Below are positions 28,035 to 36,413 of a DNA stretch of 64,000 nt, one piece after another. Made by a program: the position numbers and the translations under genes. Numbering within the stretch: position 1 is the first letter of the stretch; each line of letters opens with the position of its first letter. The notes beneath the pieces are model-generated. The model was given only the letters and a program-made list of their open reading frames with translations. It was not told the origin of the DNA and did not search any database. Source of the DNA: Flavobacterium sp. 11 (lineage in GTDB: Bacteria; Bacteroidota; Bacteroidia; Flavobacteriales; Flavobacteriaceae); assembly GCF_002754315.1 (NCBI RefSeq), contig NZ_PEFE01000001.1, positions 2,418,001-2,482,000 on the forward strand, given 5' to 3'.

Positions 28035-29168
28035 TTAATACTTTACATATTCGGTTATCTCTAGCCCATATCCAATCATTCCTACCCGTTTTGTTCCTTC
28101 AGTATTGGATACTAATCTAATTTTTGAGATGTCAATATCATGTAATATTTGCGCTCCGATACCAAAATCTTTGCTGTCAATAACAATTTTAGGCGCTTTC
28201 ATTTCACCTTGCGCTTGTAATGATTTAAGTTCAGCGATACGATTCAATAAATTTACGGATTGCATGTCCTGATTGATGAAAATAACAGCACCTTTTCCGG
28301 CTTCGTTTATTACTTGAAACATATCATCCAGTTGTTGGTCTGCGTTATTGGTCAATGTGCCTAACAAATCATTATTCACCTGTGACGAATTGATTCTGGT
28401 TAAAATCGATTCACCCAAATTCCAAGTTCCTTTAGTTAAAGCAATATGTATTTGCTTATTAGTCGTTTGTTGGTATGCTCTTAGTCTAAAAGTACCAAAA
28501 CGAGTCTCAATGTCAAAATCTTCTTTTTTAACGATCAAACTATCGTGTTGCATTCTATAGGCCACTAAAGCTTCGATGGACACTAATTTCAAATCGAATT
28601 TTTTAGCCACTTCTACTAATTGTGGTAAACGAGCCATCGAACCATCTTCGTTCATGATTTCTACAATCACACCTGCTGATTTAAATCCAGCTAATCGAGC
28701 AAAATCTATAGCGGCTTCGGTATGTCCTGTTCTTCTTAATACACCACCTTGTTTTGCAATAAGGGGGAATATATGTCCCGGACGTGCTAAATCATGTGGT
28801 TTAGTTTTAGAATCAACTAATGATAAAATAGTTTTTGCTCTGTCTCCAGCAGAGATTCCTGTAGTTACTCCATTGCCTCTTAAATCTACCGAAACAGTAA
28901 AAGCGGTTTCCATTGGATCCGTATTGTTGCTTACCATTACATGCAATCCCAATTCTTTACAACGGCTTTCTGTCAGTGGAGCGCAAATTAATCCTCTACC
29001 GTGTGTTGCCATGAAATTTATCATTTCTGGTGTCACTTTTTCGGCTGCAGCCAAAAAATCTCCTTCATTTTCGCGGTCCTCATCGTCAACAACAATGATT
29101 ATTTTTCCTTGGCGAATATCTTCTATCGCTTCTTCAATTGTGTTGAGTTGTATGTTATTTGTAACCAT
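28035..29168 (-). CDS. ribB: 3,4-dihydroxy-2-butanone-4-phosphate synthase with degenerate GTP cyclohydrolase II domain
   Basis: A 377-residue RibBA-type protein for riboflavin synthesis. The N-terminal half (about 1-205) has an intact DHBP synthase site: VVDDEDRENEGDF, INFMATHGRGLIC and RTGHTEAAIDFARLAG. The C-terminal half has the fold and tail of GTP cyclohydrolase II (ending GYGLEITEY), but its active-site segment reads RINSSQVNNDLLGTLTNN where active enzymes have HSECLTGD and RCDCG. All three zinc cysteines are gone, and the EGRGIG arginine segment is NQDMQSV. So only the RibB reaction (ribulose-5-phosphate to DHBP plus formate) is expected. It is last in the ftsK-lolA-lptF operon, 8 bp after the LptF/G gene. 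Confidence 0.92.
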   Translation of the reverse strand: MVTNNIQLNTIEEAIEDIRQGKIIIVVDDEDRENEGDFLAAAEKVTPEMINFMATHGRGLICAPLTESRCKELGLHVMVSNNTDPMETAFTVSVDLRGNGVTTGISAGDRAKTILSLVDSKTKPHDLARPGHIFPLIAKQGGVLRRTGHTEAAIDFARLAGFKSAGVIVEIMNEDGSMARLPQLVEVAKKFDLKLVSIEALVAYRMQHDSLIVKKEDFDIETRFGTFRLRAYQQTTNKQIHIALTKGTWNLGESILTRINSSQVNNDLLGTLTNNADQQLDDMFQVINEAGKGAVIFINQDMQSVNLLNRIAELKSLQAQGEMKAPKIVIDSKDFGIGAQILHDIDISKIRLVSNTEGTKRVGMIGYGLEITEYVKY

Positions 29169-29176
29169 TTGTGTTG

Positions 29177-30610
29177 TTAATTTTGTGATGGTAGTATTTT
29201 TTTAATTATTTTTTGGAATGGAGCCAGAATAACGTCCATATTTATTAATCCAATATCGTTTGTGGCTCTATATGTTAATAAAACCGCTAATGGAGTCAGG
29301 ATAAATGAGGATAACCAAGCTCCCATAAAAGGAGTCATTCCGTTTTCCTGTGCTATTCTTTTTCCAAAAGTATTTATAAAGTGAAATGTAATAAAGATTA
29401 AAATTGCAAAAACAATTGGAAGTCCTAAACCACCTTTTCTGATGATTGCTCCTAATGGTGCTCCAATGAAAAACATTAGAAAACAGGCAAATACAATTAC
29501 AAATTTATCGTAAAAAGCCAATAAATGTTTATTGATATTTTTTTGTTTGTTGTCTAGTTCTGCTTTAGTGGTATCGATGGAGTAGGTTGTGCTGGCAAGA
29601 TTACTGACTGCTATTTTTAAAATATCCGATTTTTGTTCTAAAGTATACAATGACAAAATATCTTTAGGAAGCGGTTTTCTTTTTGGTGCTTTCTCCAGTT
29701 TTTTATTTAAAGGAATACCAACTCGCATGTTGCTATTTTCAGAAAATGAAATAATGTCATTTTTTATGTTTTTGTTCAATGAATCCAAAGTGTATTTTAA
29801 TTCATTAACAGTCAGCATTGTGTTCGTGTTTGCCACACTTTCATCGGTTACATCGGTCTTGTTTAATTCAGATAAATCGATGTTTATGATGTGTTTTTTA
29901 AAGGAGCTTTTGGCAAAAGGCATTTTAATGCGATCTTCATACTTTTTAGGAACAATATCCTCGTAGTAGTATCCGTCGTTAAGCACCAATTGTAAAATAC
30001 TGGATTGTTCACTGCTGATTAACTCACCATCTTTTGCTTTGATTACGGTTTTACTTCCGTCACCAATGTTTGATTTTTTGTGAATTGTCACACCGGTAAG
30101 AATATTGCCTTGTTCACCGGATTTTTTATTCACCTTAATGTTGTAAAACCCCACATCATTAAACTGACCTTCGGCTATAGCCAATGCCGGTTTTACCTGC
30201 GCAATGTTTTTTCTGAAATTGATAAATTTGTATTCCGCATAGGGAATAACATTATTCGAAAAAAAGAAAGCTACAATACTTAATAAAATGATAAAAACAG
30301 TCAGACTTCTCATGGCTCTTTGCAACGAAATCCCAGAAGATTTCATCGCTGCGAATTCATAATTCTCAGCTAAATTACCAAAGGTCATTATGGAAGCCAA
30401 TAGTATAGAAAGAGGCAATACCAATGGTACAATTCTAGGCATGGAAAATGCCAGGAATTTAATAATCATTAATAAATCTAAATCTTTTCCAGCCAATTCT
30501 GATATGAATAACCAGACGGTTTGAAGTATAAAAATGAAAAATAGGATTACAAATACCGTAGTAAATGTAGTCAAGAATGTTTTTAATAAGTATTTGTCAA
30601 GAATTTTCAC
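29177..30610 (-). CDS. LptF/LptG-family lipopolysaccharide export permease (YjgP/YjgQ)
   Basis: A 477-residue inner-membrane permease of the Lpt LPS transport machine. It starts with GTG (MKILDKYLLKTFLTTF). TM1 is FVILFFIFILQTVWLFI, and FSMPRIVPLVLPLSILLASI with GNLAENYEFAAMKSSGISLQ is the family signature. A periplasmic jellyroll (about 130-250) and an insert with charged linker (about 260-350) follow, then three C-terminal TM segments including FIGAPLGAIIRKGGLGLPIV. It lies between lolA and ribB with 8-bp gaps. LptF and LptG cannot be told apart from this sequence alone. Confidence 0.92.
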   Translation of the reverse strand: MKILDKYLLKTFLTTFTTVFVILFFIFILQTVWLFISELAGKDLDLLMIIKFLAFSMPRIVPLVLPLSILLASIMTFGNLAENYEFAAMKSSGISLQRAMRSLTVFIILLSIVAFFFSNNVIPYAEYKFINFRKNIAQVKPALAIAEGQFNDVGFYNIKVNKKSGEQGNILTGVTIHKKSNIGDGSKTVIKAKDGELISSEQSSILQLVLNDGYYYEDIVPKKYEDRIKMPFAKSSFKKHIINIDLSELNKTDVTDESVANTNTMLTVNELKYTLDSLNKNIKNDIISFSENSNMRVGIPLNKKLEKAPKRKPLPKDILSLYTLEQKSDILKIAVSNLASTTYSIDTTKAELDNKQKNINKHLLAFYDKFVIVFACFLMFFIGAPLGAIIRKGGLGLPIVFAILIFITFHFINTFGKRIAQENGMTPFMGAWLSSFILTPLAVLLTYRATNDIGLINMDVILAPFQKIIKKILPSQN

Positions 30611-30618
30611 CGAATAGA

Positions 30619-31263
30619 TTAATCTAATTTGTTGATGTAGTAATTTGGATATTTACTTTCCGCAAATGTAAATTGATTTTTTGACAAAGGTTGGTTGGTT
30701 TTGAAAGAATTAACCGTTAAAGTTGTTTTTGTACCTTTTTTACCCACTTCTATTAAGTTATAGATGTGTTTGGTTTGGATATCAATCCCTAGTAATACTT
30801 CTTTTCTCTGATCTTTAGAATTGGTAGGAACCAATTTTATATACTGAATTTTTCGGCCTTTTACGTTCTGTAAAATATCCATATTGTATTTATAACCCGT
30901 ATTGAAAAAAGTTAACATTTTTGAAGGTGTAATAGCATTATCGTCTTTTTCGTTGACTTTAGAAATAGTAATTTCCTCATCTTCCGGAACAATAGTGTAT
31001 GTTTTTTTACCATCAAAAATTTTAGTCACTCCCATGAAATTCAAGACATATTGATTTCCCTTCATGGTTACATTTCCTTTACTGTCCTGATTGATGTTTT
31101 CTTTAGCGTTATTCAAAGAATACTTGAAATCGATTACGATTGTATTGTAGCTTTTTACTTTGGCGGTAACTTGATCTAAAAGTTCTTTTGCTTTTTTGTC
31201 TTGTGCTTGTATTGAGAAACTAAAAAATAATAATGCTGCAATTAAAAGAAATTTTTTCCCCAT
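30619..31263 (-). CDS. lolA: LolA-like outer-membrane lipoprotein carrier protein
   Basis: A periplasmic chaperone that moves lipoproteins to the outer membrane. From the ATG at 31263 the protein starts with signal peptide MGKKFLLIAALLFFSFSIQAQ and has about 214 residues. The body shows the LolA half-barrel pattern: AKELLDQVTAKVKSYNTIVI, GNVTMKGNQYVLNFMGVTKI, FDGKKTYTIVPEDEEITIS and a C-terminal TTLTVNSFKTNQPLSKNQF. An ATG at 31308, 4 nt after the ftsK stop, would add 15 charged residues and is an alternative start. It is followed by an Lpt permease, so two envelope-transport genes sit together. Confidence 0.88.
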   Translation of the reverse strand: MGKKFLLIAALLFFSFSIQAQDKKAKELLDQVTAKVKSYNTIVIDFKYSLNNAKENINQDSKGNVTMKGNQYVLNFMGVTKIFDGKKTYTIVPEDEEITISKVNEKDDNAITPSKMLTFFNTGYKYNMDILQNVKGRKIQYIKLVPTNSKDQRKEVLLGIDIQTKHIYNLIEVGKKGTKTTLTVNSFKTNQPLSKNQFTFAESKYPNYYINKLD

Positions 31264-31312
31264 ATTTTCTGTATTGTTTTTTTTAGATTCTTGAATTTTT
31301 GATTTCATGGTA

Positions 31313-33760
31313 TTAGTTGTTTTGTTCATTGTTGAAAAATTGATCAAGAGAACTCATGTCCAGAATGTTTACACTGCGTGCTTTACTTCCTTCAAAAGGG
31401 CCTACAATTCCTGCAGCTTCGAGTTGATCAATCAATCGACCTGCTCTGTTGTAGCCTAGTTTTAGTTTTCTTTGTAACAATGAAGCCGAACCTTGTTGTG
31501 CATTTACAATGATTTCGGCAGCTTCTCTAAACAAAGTATCTCTATCGGAGATATCCATATCAAGATTAATGCCACTTTCCTCCCCAACGAACTCAGGAAG
31601 TAAATAAGCTGTTGCATATGCTTTTTGTGAACCAATGAAATCAGTGATTTTCTCCACTTCGGGAGTGTCGATAAAGGCACATTGTACCCGTACCACATCA
31701 TTTCCGTTAGTATAAAGCATATCACCACGTCCTATTAATTGATCGGCACCTTGAGTATCCAGAATGGTTCGGGAATCAATTTTTGAGGTAACTCTAAAAG
31801 CTATTCTCGCAGGAAAATTGGCTTTTATTAAACCTGTAATTACATTCACAGACGGTCTCTGTGTCGCTATAATTAAGTGAATTCCAATAGCTCGCGCCAG
31901 TTGTGCCAAACGTGCAATAGGAACTTCGACTTCTTTACCGGCAGTCATAATTAAATCGGCAAACTCATCCACTACAAGAACGATGTATGGCAAAAATCGG
32001 TGTCCGTTTTCAGGATTCAGTTTTCGAGCTTTAAATTTATCGTTGTATTCTTTTATGTTACGCACCATCGCATCTTTCAACAAAGAATAACGGTTGTCCA
32101 TTTCCACACAAAGTGAATTTAATGTGTTGACCACTTTTGCATTATCCGTAATAATAGCATCATCCATGTCAGGAAGCTTGGCTAAATAATGTCTTTCAAT
32201 TTTATTAAAAAGGGTCAGCTCTACTTTTTTAGGATCGACCAAAACAAACTTAACTTCGGCTGGATGTTTTTTGTACAAAAGAGAAGTCAGAACGGCATTC
32301 AAACCAACAGATTTTCCTTGTCCGGTAGCTCCCGCCATCAATAAGTGAGGCATTTTGGCTAAATCCACGACAAATGTTTCATTCGAAATTGTTTTTCCAA
32401 GAGCGATTGGTAATTCCATTTCGGCTTCCTGAAATTTGGCAGAGCCAATAACACTTTTCATAGAAACCATCGTTGGATTCTTATTAGGAACCTCGATTCC
32501 TATAGTTCCTTTTCCAGGAATAGGAGCAATGATACGAATTCCTAATGCCGAAAGGGACAACGCGATATCGTCCTCCAGACTCTTGATTTTTGAAATACGA
32601 ATTCCCGCTTCCGGAACAATTTCATATAACGTAACCGATGGTCCAACGGTCGCTTTTATCTGTGCAATTTCTATTTTGTAATTGCGAAGCGTATCAACAA
32701 TTCGGTTCTTATTTTCTTCTAATTCTTCTTGGTTGATGGTAATTCCTCCGGTCGAATATTCTTTTAATAAATCAATCGTAGGGAATTTGTAATTGGATAA
32801 ATCCAAAGTTGGATCAAATAATCCAAAATCAGCAACCAATCGAGAGGCAAGATTTTCCTCTATAATATCTTCTTCCGGAGCCGATTCTATTACAAAAGAT
32901 TCGTCAGCATTCGATATAACTTCTGGAGTTGCAACTGGTGTAACTTGCATAGCAAGTGGTTTTGCAACGGGATCTCTGTTGATATCCGATGAATTGCTGA
33001 TAGTTGGTTTCAAGGCTTCTTTGTTAATTTCGAATTGTGAACCATTCGTTTTTAAATGAATGTCATCCAGTTCGTCTTCAACAACAGCAAATTCTTCCAG
33101 GTTATAACCACTTTTGCCATTATTTAGCGGATTAGTGATTGGAATCGCCTTCATTTCTTTTTTGGTAGTATCAAAAAAGGACTGAATACTTTCCGGCGAA
33201 AGCTTTATTTTGAAAATTATATAAATGATTAGTCCGAATAGCAAAATCAATAATGTTCCTGTTTTTCCGATGTAATCCTGCAGGAATAAATTCAATTCAT
33301 ATCCAACAGTTCCTCCTAATTCAGGTGCTGAAGTGGCAAAAAATCCAAATAAAACGGATAAGATAATAATCACGAATAAATCCCAAAACCAAATATTCTT
33401 GAGCTTTCCTAGAGAAATACCAAGAACCATGTATATTCCGGTAAGGAAAAATAAGCGCACAAATATAAATGCAGCAATTCCAAAACCTCTGTAAATAAGT
33501 AAATCAGCTAAAAATGCGCCAAATTTCCCCAACCAATTATGAACTATTTCAGCTCTGTTAGTTAGTTCTCTAACAGCGCTTTGATCTTGTTGTCCGTAAA
33601 TGAAAAAGGAAATAAACGCAAATAATAAAGCTATTGAAAATAATACCAAAAGAGATCCAAAAACAATTTTGTGTTGTTTGGTGATTCTTAATCGATTATT
33701 CCCCTCAGCTTTAGCATCGTTTTTTTTATCTAAAGGTGCTGTTTTTTTTATTTTTGCCAT
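31313..33760 (-). CDS. ftsK: DNA translocase FtsK/SpoIIIE family
   Basis: An 815-residue septal DNA pump. Four to five N-terminal membrane segments (residues about 28-185) are followed by a variable linker (about 200-330) and the alpha/beta/gamma motor: PSVTLYEIVPEAGIRISKI, Walker A GATGQGKSVGLN near residue 480, Walker B LVVDEFADLI near 600, and ATQRPSVNVITGLIKANFPA. The gamma winged-helix that reads KOPS-like sites is RKLKLGYNRAGRLIDQLEAA. It helps chromosome dimer resolution and segregation at division. It is upstream of lolA, 50 bp apart. Confidence 0.96.
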   Translation of the reverse strand: MAKIKKTAPLDKKNDAKAEGNNRLRITKQHKIVFGSLLVLFSIALLFAFISFFIYGQQDQSAVRELTNRAEIVHNWLGKFGAFLADLLIYRGFGIAAFIFVRLFFLTGIYMVLGISLGKLKNIWFWDLFVIIILSVLFGFFATSAPELGGTVGYELNLFLQDYIGKTGTLLILLFGLIIYIIFKIKLSPESIQSFFDTTKKEMKAIPITNPLNNGKSGYNLEEFAVVEDELDDIHLKTNGSQFEINKEALKPTISNSSDINRDPVAKPLAMQVTPVATPEVISNADESFVIESAPEEDIIEENLASRLVADFGLFDPTLDLSNYKFPTIDLLKEYSTGGITINQEELEENKNRIVDTLRNYKIEIAQIKATVGPSVTLYEIVPEAGIRISKIKSLEDDIALSLSALGIRIIAPIPGKGTIGIEVPNKNPTMVSMKSVIGSAKFQEAEMELPIALGKTISNETFVVDLAKMPHLLMAGATGQGKSVGLNAVLTSLLYKKHPAEVKFVLVDPKKVELTLFNKIERHYLAKLPDMDDAIITDNAKVVNTLNSLCVEMDNRYSLLKDAMVRNIKEYNDKFKARKLNPENGHRFLPYIVLVVDEFADLIMTAGKEVEVPIARLAQLARAIGIHLIIATQRPSVNVITGLIKANFPARIAFRVTSKIDSRTILDTQGADQLIGRGDMLYTNGNDVVRVQCAFIDTPEVEKITDFIGSQKAYATAYLLPEFVGEESGINLDMDISDRDTLFREAAEIIVNAQQGSASLLQRKLKLGYNRAGRLIDQLEAAGIVGPFEGSKARSVNILDMSSLDQFFNNEQNN

Positions 33761-33778
33761 TCTTGATTATAATAATAT

Positions 33779-34153
33779 CTAAAGTAATATTGGGATATAT
33801 ATGATTAAACCGATTGCTATCGCTGTTAAAGCAGCAAAAAATACTGCTCCTGCCGCAATATCTTTAATAAATCCAATTCTTTCATGATAATTAGGATGAA
33901 TAAAATCAGCTACTTTTTCAATTGCTGTATTTAAACCTTCGATACTCATCACCAAACCAATGGCTAAAGTTTGAAAAAGCCATTCCGTTTTAGAGATGCC
34001 AAAATAAAATCCGGCAATGGTCATCAATATTCCTATTGAAAATTGTACCATAATACTGTGCTCTGTGGTAATCAATTTTAAGGCACCCTTAAAAGCATAA
34101 GTGACACTTTTTAATCTCCCGGTAAAGAAAGTATTATCTTTTTGAAATTCCAT
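33779..34153 (-). CDS. Diacylglycerol kinase family protein (DgkA-type)
   Basis: A 124-residue three-helix membrane enzyme. The conserved LKSVTYAFKGALKLITTEHS start, HSIMVQFSIGILMTIAGFYF, SIEGLNTAIEKVADFIHPN and IGFIKDIAAGAVFFAALTA blocks are those of prokaryotic DgkA/undecaprenol kinase. Phosphorylation of either diacylglycerol or undecaprenol is possible; Gram-negative members usually use diacylglycerol. It is 10 bp after tpx and 18 bp before ftsK, so it is part of the same transcription unit. Confidence 0.92.
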   Translation of the reverse strand: MEFQKDNTFFTGRLKSVTYAFKGALKLITTEHSIMVQFSIGILMTIAGFYFGISKTEWLFQTLAIGLVMSIEGLNTAIEKVADFIHPNYHERIGFIKDIAAGAVFFAALTAIAIGLIIYIPILL

Positions 34154-34163
34154 TCGGATGCTG

Positions 34164-34661
34164 TTAAAGTACCGCTAATGCAGCTTCGTAGTTTGGTTCG
34201 TCTGCAATTTCAGCAACTTGTTCCGTATGTGTAATTGTTCCGTTTTCATCAACAACAATAATAACTCTTGAATGTAATCCAGCCAAAGGTCCGTCAGTAA
34301 TTTCTAAACCATTTGTTTTACCAAAACTTCCTTCTGAAAAATCAGATAAGTTAACTACATTTTCAAGTCCTTCCGCACCGCAAAAACGTTTTTGAGCAAA
34401 TGGCAAATCTCTTGAAATACATAAAACAGTAGTATTCTCTAAAGTACTGGCACTTTCATTAAATCTTCTAACTGATGCAGCACAAGTTCCAGTATCAACA
34501 CTTGGAAAAATATTTAGAACTAATTTTTTTCCAGCAAAGTCAGCTAGTGAAGTGTATGAAAGATCAGTTTTAACTAATTTAAAATCAGCGATTTTTGTTC
34601 CTACTTTTGGTAATTCCCCTGAAGTCTGTACTGGATTTCCCCCTAATGTTATTGAAGCCAT
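34164..34661 (-). CDS. tpx: Thiol peroxidase
   Basis: A 165-residue atypical 2-Cys peroxiredoxin that reduces hydrogen and alkyl peroxides with thioredoxin as reductant. The peroxidatic cysteine is C60 in PSVDTGTCAASVRRF and the resolving cysteine is C94 in KRFCGAEGLENV, the exact Tpx spacing. Full-length start at ATG 34661. It is the first gene of the tpx-dgkA-ftsK-lolA-lptF-ribB unit, with a -7 promoter box just upstream. Confidence 0.96.
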   Translation of the reverse strand: MASITLGGNPVQTSGELPKVGTKIADFKLVKTDLSYTSLADFAGKKLVLNIFPSVDTGTCAASVRRFNESASTLENTTVLCISRDLPFAQKRFCGAEGLENVVNLSDFSEGSFGKTNGLEITDGPLAGLHSRVIIVVDENGTITHTEQVAEIADEPNYEAALAVL

Positions 34662-34684
34662 AGTGTTTGTTTTTTAATGAGGTT

Positions 34685-34692
34685 CAAAAGTA
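34685..34692 (-). promoter_or_regulatory. -7 promoter box of tpx unit
   Basis: CAAAAGTA on the plus strand reads TACTTTTG on the minus strand, a perfect TAnnTTTG box 24 bp before the tpx ATG. A TTTG at 34721-34718 lies 25 bp further upstream, slightly beyond the usual spacing. Confidence 0.5.
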
Positions 34693-34786
34693 TGAAAATT
34701 ATTTAAGAATTTGTCCTCAAATGTCGTGATAAGTTTACCATTTGGGTTCAAATTATCAACCGTAAGATTCCAATGTGTTCAATAAA

Positions 34787-34814
34787 AAAACGCACTCGTT
34801 GCGGAGTGCGTTTT
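34787..34814 (-). terminator. Terminator of peroxiredoxin/thioredoxin cluster
   Basis: AAAACGCACTC (34787-34797) pairs perfectly with GAGTGCGTTTT (34804-34814) around a 6-nt loop. A-rich flank on the left becomes the U-run on the minus strand. It lies 25 bp after the stop codon of the small gene at 34839. Confidence 0.9.
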
Positions 34815-34838
34815 AGAAATATTGAATTAAAAATTCCT

Positions 34839-35096
34839 TTATTTGTCGATAGAACCCAAAACACGTTTCATGAAAGTGTTTAAAGCTTCTTTTTTATCAG
34901 TTCCGGTTTTCACCAGTTTGTTAACTTCCAAAGCGCCGTACATATTAGAAATTAATTCCCCTATAACATCTAATTCTTCATCTTTCAATGACGAAATTTC
35001 AGTCATTGCTTCCAGAACTTCGATTGTTTCTATGATGTAATCTTCATCATTTTCTTCTATAAACTGCGTTAAATGCTTAATTACGGGTAATTTCAT
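34839..35096 (-). CDS. Small conserved acidic protein next to thioredoxin
   Basis: An 85-residue soluble, acidic, all-helical protein starting MKLPVIKHLTQFIEENDEDY, with KDEELDVIGELISNMYGALE in the middle. It has no signal peptide, no cysteine and no motif I can tie to an activity. In related Flavobacteriia I recall a small protein of this kind (a DUF6952-type entry) beside thioredoxin and peroxiredoxin genes, which fits its place here. It is last in the cluster, followed by a clear terminator. A role in peroxide defence is only suggested by neighbours. Confidence 0.75.
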   Translation of the reverse strand: MKLPVIKHLTQFIEENDEDYIIETIEVLEAMTEISSLKDEELDVIGELISNMYGALEVNKLVKTGTDKKEALNTFMKRVLGSIDK

Positions 35097-35105
35097 ATTT
35101 TTAAA

Positions 35106-35229
35106 AGTTTAAAGTTTAATGTTTTTAAAGTTTTTAAAGTTTTAAGGTTTTTGAGCTGCTGTTGCAGTATACTCTGTAAGTTTAGCATTAAACTTATTTA
35201 TAAAGTCAGGCAACTTTAAACTTTAAACT
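35106..35229. repeat. Long inverted repeat with nested hairpin
   Basis: AGTTTAAAGTTTAA (35106-35119) has a perfect reverse complement TTAAACTTTAAACT at 35216-35229. Inside, TAAGTTTA (35177-35184) and TAAACTTA (35189-35196) make a second 8-bp hairpin. It fills the gap between two genes of one operon and has simple AAAGTTT repeats. Confidence 0.7.
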
Positions 35230-35238
35230 AAGAAATGA

Positions 35239-35547
35239 TTAAACTATTTCGTTTACTAATTCAATTAGTACTTCTTGTTTATTGGTTTGTGTTTCGTTTA
35301 CCAATTTACCATTTACAAAAGTGGCAAAAGTTGGTAAATTACTCACATTCGCTAATTTTCTGGATTCTGGAAAATTCTCAGCATCAACAAGAGCAAAAGT
35401 AATTGCTTCGTTTTCTGAAGCTAATTTTTTGAATTTTGGCTTCATAATTCGGCAATTTCCGCACCATGATGCCGAAAATTGAACGACTACTTTCTCGTCT
35501 TTTGCAATTAAATCCTGTAACGTATCTTCGGTTAATTCGATTAACAT
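35239..35547 (-). CDS. Thioredoxin-family protein
   Basis: A 102-residue cytoplasmic thioredoxin-fold protein with redox site SASWCGNCRIMKP (C29, C32). The classical WCGPC is replaced by WCGNC, and the cis-proline is in VSNLPTFATFVNG. It probably recycles the peroxiredoxin encoded 86 bp upstream and/or Tpx. No signal peptide. Confidence 0.93.
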   Translation of the reverse strand: MLIELTEDTLQDLIAKDEKVVVQFSASWCGNCRIMKPKFKKLASENEAITFALVDAENFPESRKLANVSNLPTFATFVNGKLVNETQTNKQEVLIELVNEIV

Positions 35548-35566
35548 ATTTATTGAATTTCAAAAT

Positions 35567-35619
35567 GCAATTGCAATAGCAATATTCAATGTTTTAATTG
35601 AAATTTGGTATTGCAATTG
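35567..35619. repeat. Inverted repeat in gap between peroxiredoxin and thioredoxin genes
   Basis: GCAATTGCAATA (35567-35578) is matched by TATTGCAATTG (35609-35619), 11 pairs. Surrounding TTGAAT/ATTCAA words add pairing. The structure is AT-rich and sits between co-directional genes, so it may modulate read-through or mRNA decay. Confidence 0.55.
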
Positions 35620-35633
35620 ACATTGTTATTGAA

Positions 35634-36272
35634 TTAGTTTAAACTTAAGTATTCAGCAGTACTTTTTCTGTCAGCACTCATTGCTTCTTTTCCAGCTTCC
35701 CAGTTTGCAGGACAAACTTCTCCTTTTTCTTGAATGTGTGCATAAGCATCAACCATACGTAAATATTCATTTACATTACGACCTAATGGCATATCGTTTA
35801 CACTTTCGTGGAAAATTTTTCCAGTTTCATCAATAAGGTAAGTTGCTCTGTATGTTACATTAGAACCTTCAATAATGATAGAATCAGTATCTTCGCTGTA
35901 GCTAGTTGATTCAACATCAAGGATTCCTAAAATATTAGATAAGTTTCTGTTTGTATCAGCAAGAATTGGATAAGTAACACCTTCAATTCCACCATTGTTT
36001 TTTGCAGTATTTAACCATGCAAAATGCACTTCATTGGTATCGCAAGATGCACCTATAACAATTGTATTTCTTTTTTCGAATTCTGGTAAAGCCGCTTGAA
36101 AAGCATGTAATTCAGTTGGGCAAACGAATGTAAAATCTTTTGGGTACCAAAATAAAAGTACTTTTTTGTTGTTATTTACAGCTTCTTCGAAAATGTTGAT
36201 TTTTAAATTATCACCCATTTCAGAGATAGCGTCTACTGCAATACTTGGAAATTTTTTACCTACTAATGACAT
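35634..36272 (-). CDS. 2-Cys peroxiredoxin (AhpC/Prx1 type)
   Basis: A 212-residue peroxidase. The peroxidatic C51 is in DFTFVCPTELHAFQ, and the resolving cysteine is in GEVCPANWEAG near residue 182, so it is a typical 2-Cys enzyme. It reduces hydrogen peroxide and organic peroxides. It leads the peroxiredoxin-thioredoxin-small-protein cluster and has its own -7 box upstream. Confidence 0.95.
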   Translation of the reverse strand: MSLVGKKFPSIAVDAISEMGDNLKINIFEEAVNNNKKVLLFWYPKDFTFVCPTELHAFQAALPEFEKRNTIVIGASCDTNEVHFAWLNTAKNNGGIEGVTYPILADTNRNLSNILGILDVESTSYSEDTDSIIIEGSNVTYRATYLIDETGKIFHESVNDMPLGRNVNEYLRMVDAYAHIQEKGEVCPANWEAGKEAMSADRKSTAEYLSLN

Positions 36273-36306
36273 TTTATTTACTTTTTTAGTTATTTTTTTG
36301 ATGGTG

Positions 36307-36314
36307 CAAAAGTA
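36307..36314 (-). promoter_or_regulatory. -7 promoter box of peroxiredoxin gene
   Basis: CAAAAGTA reads TACTTTTG on the minus strand, matching TAnnTTTG and identical to the tpx box at 34685. It is 35 bp before the ATG. No clear -33 TTTG is seen. Confidence 0.45.
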
Positions 36315-36413
36315 GTTATACTAAAAGTAAATAGGAATAGCAGTTGATTATAAATATTTATTTCAAAATAGGGAATTACTATACTGTTATTTTCGAAAGA
36401 TTTAAGGTGTTAA

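Noticed and set aside
27704-28120. 138-codon plus-strand frame across the tRNA region
   Set aside because: Its centre is a translation of the antisense of tRNA-Ser (EKEGFEPPDLLQSTVF type peptide), a well-known false gene pattern. The rest has no protein-like features.
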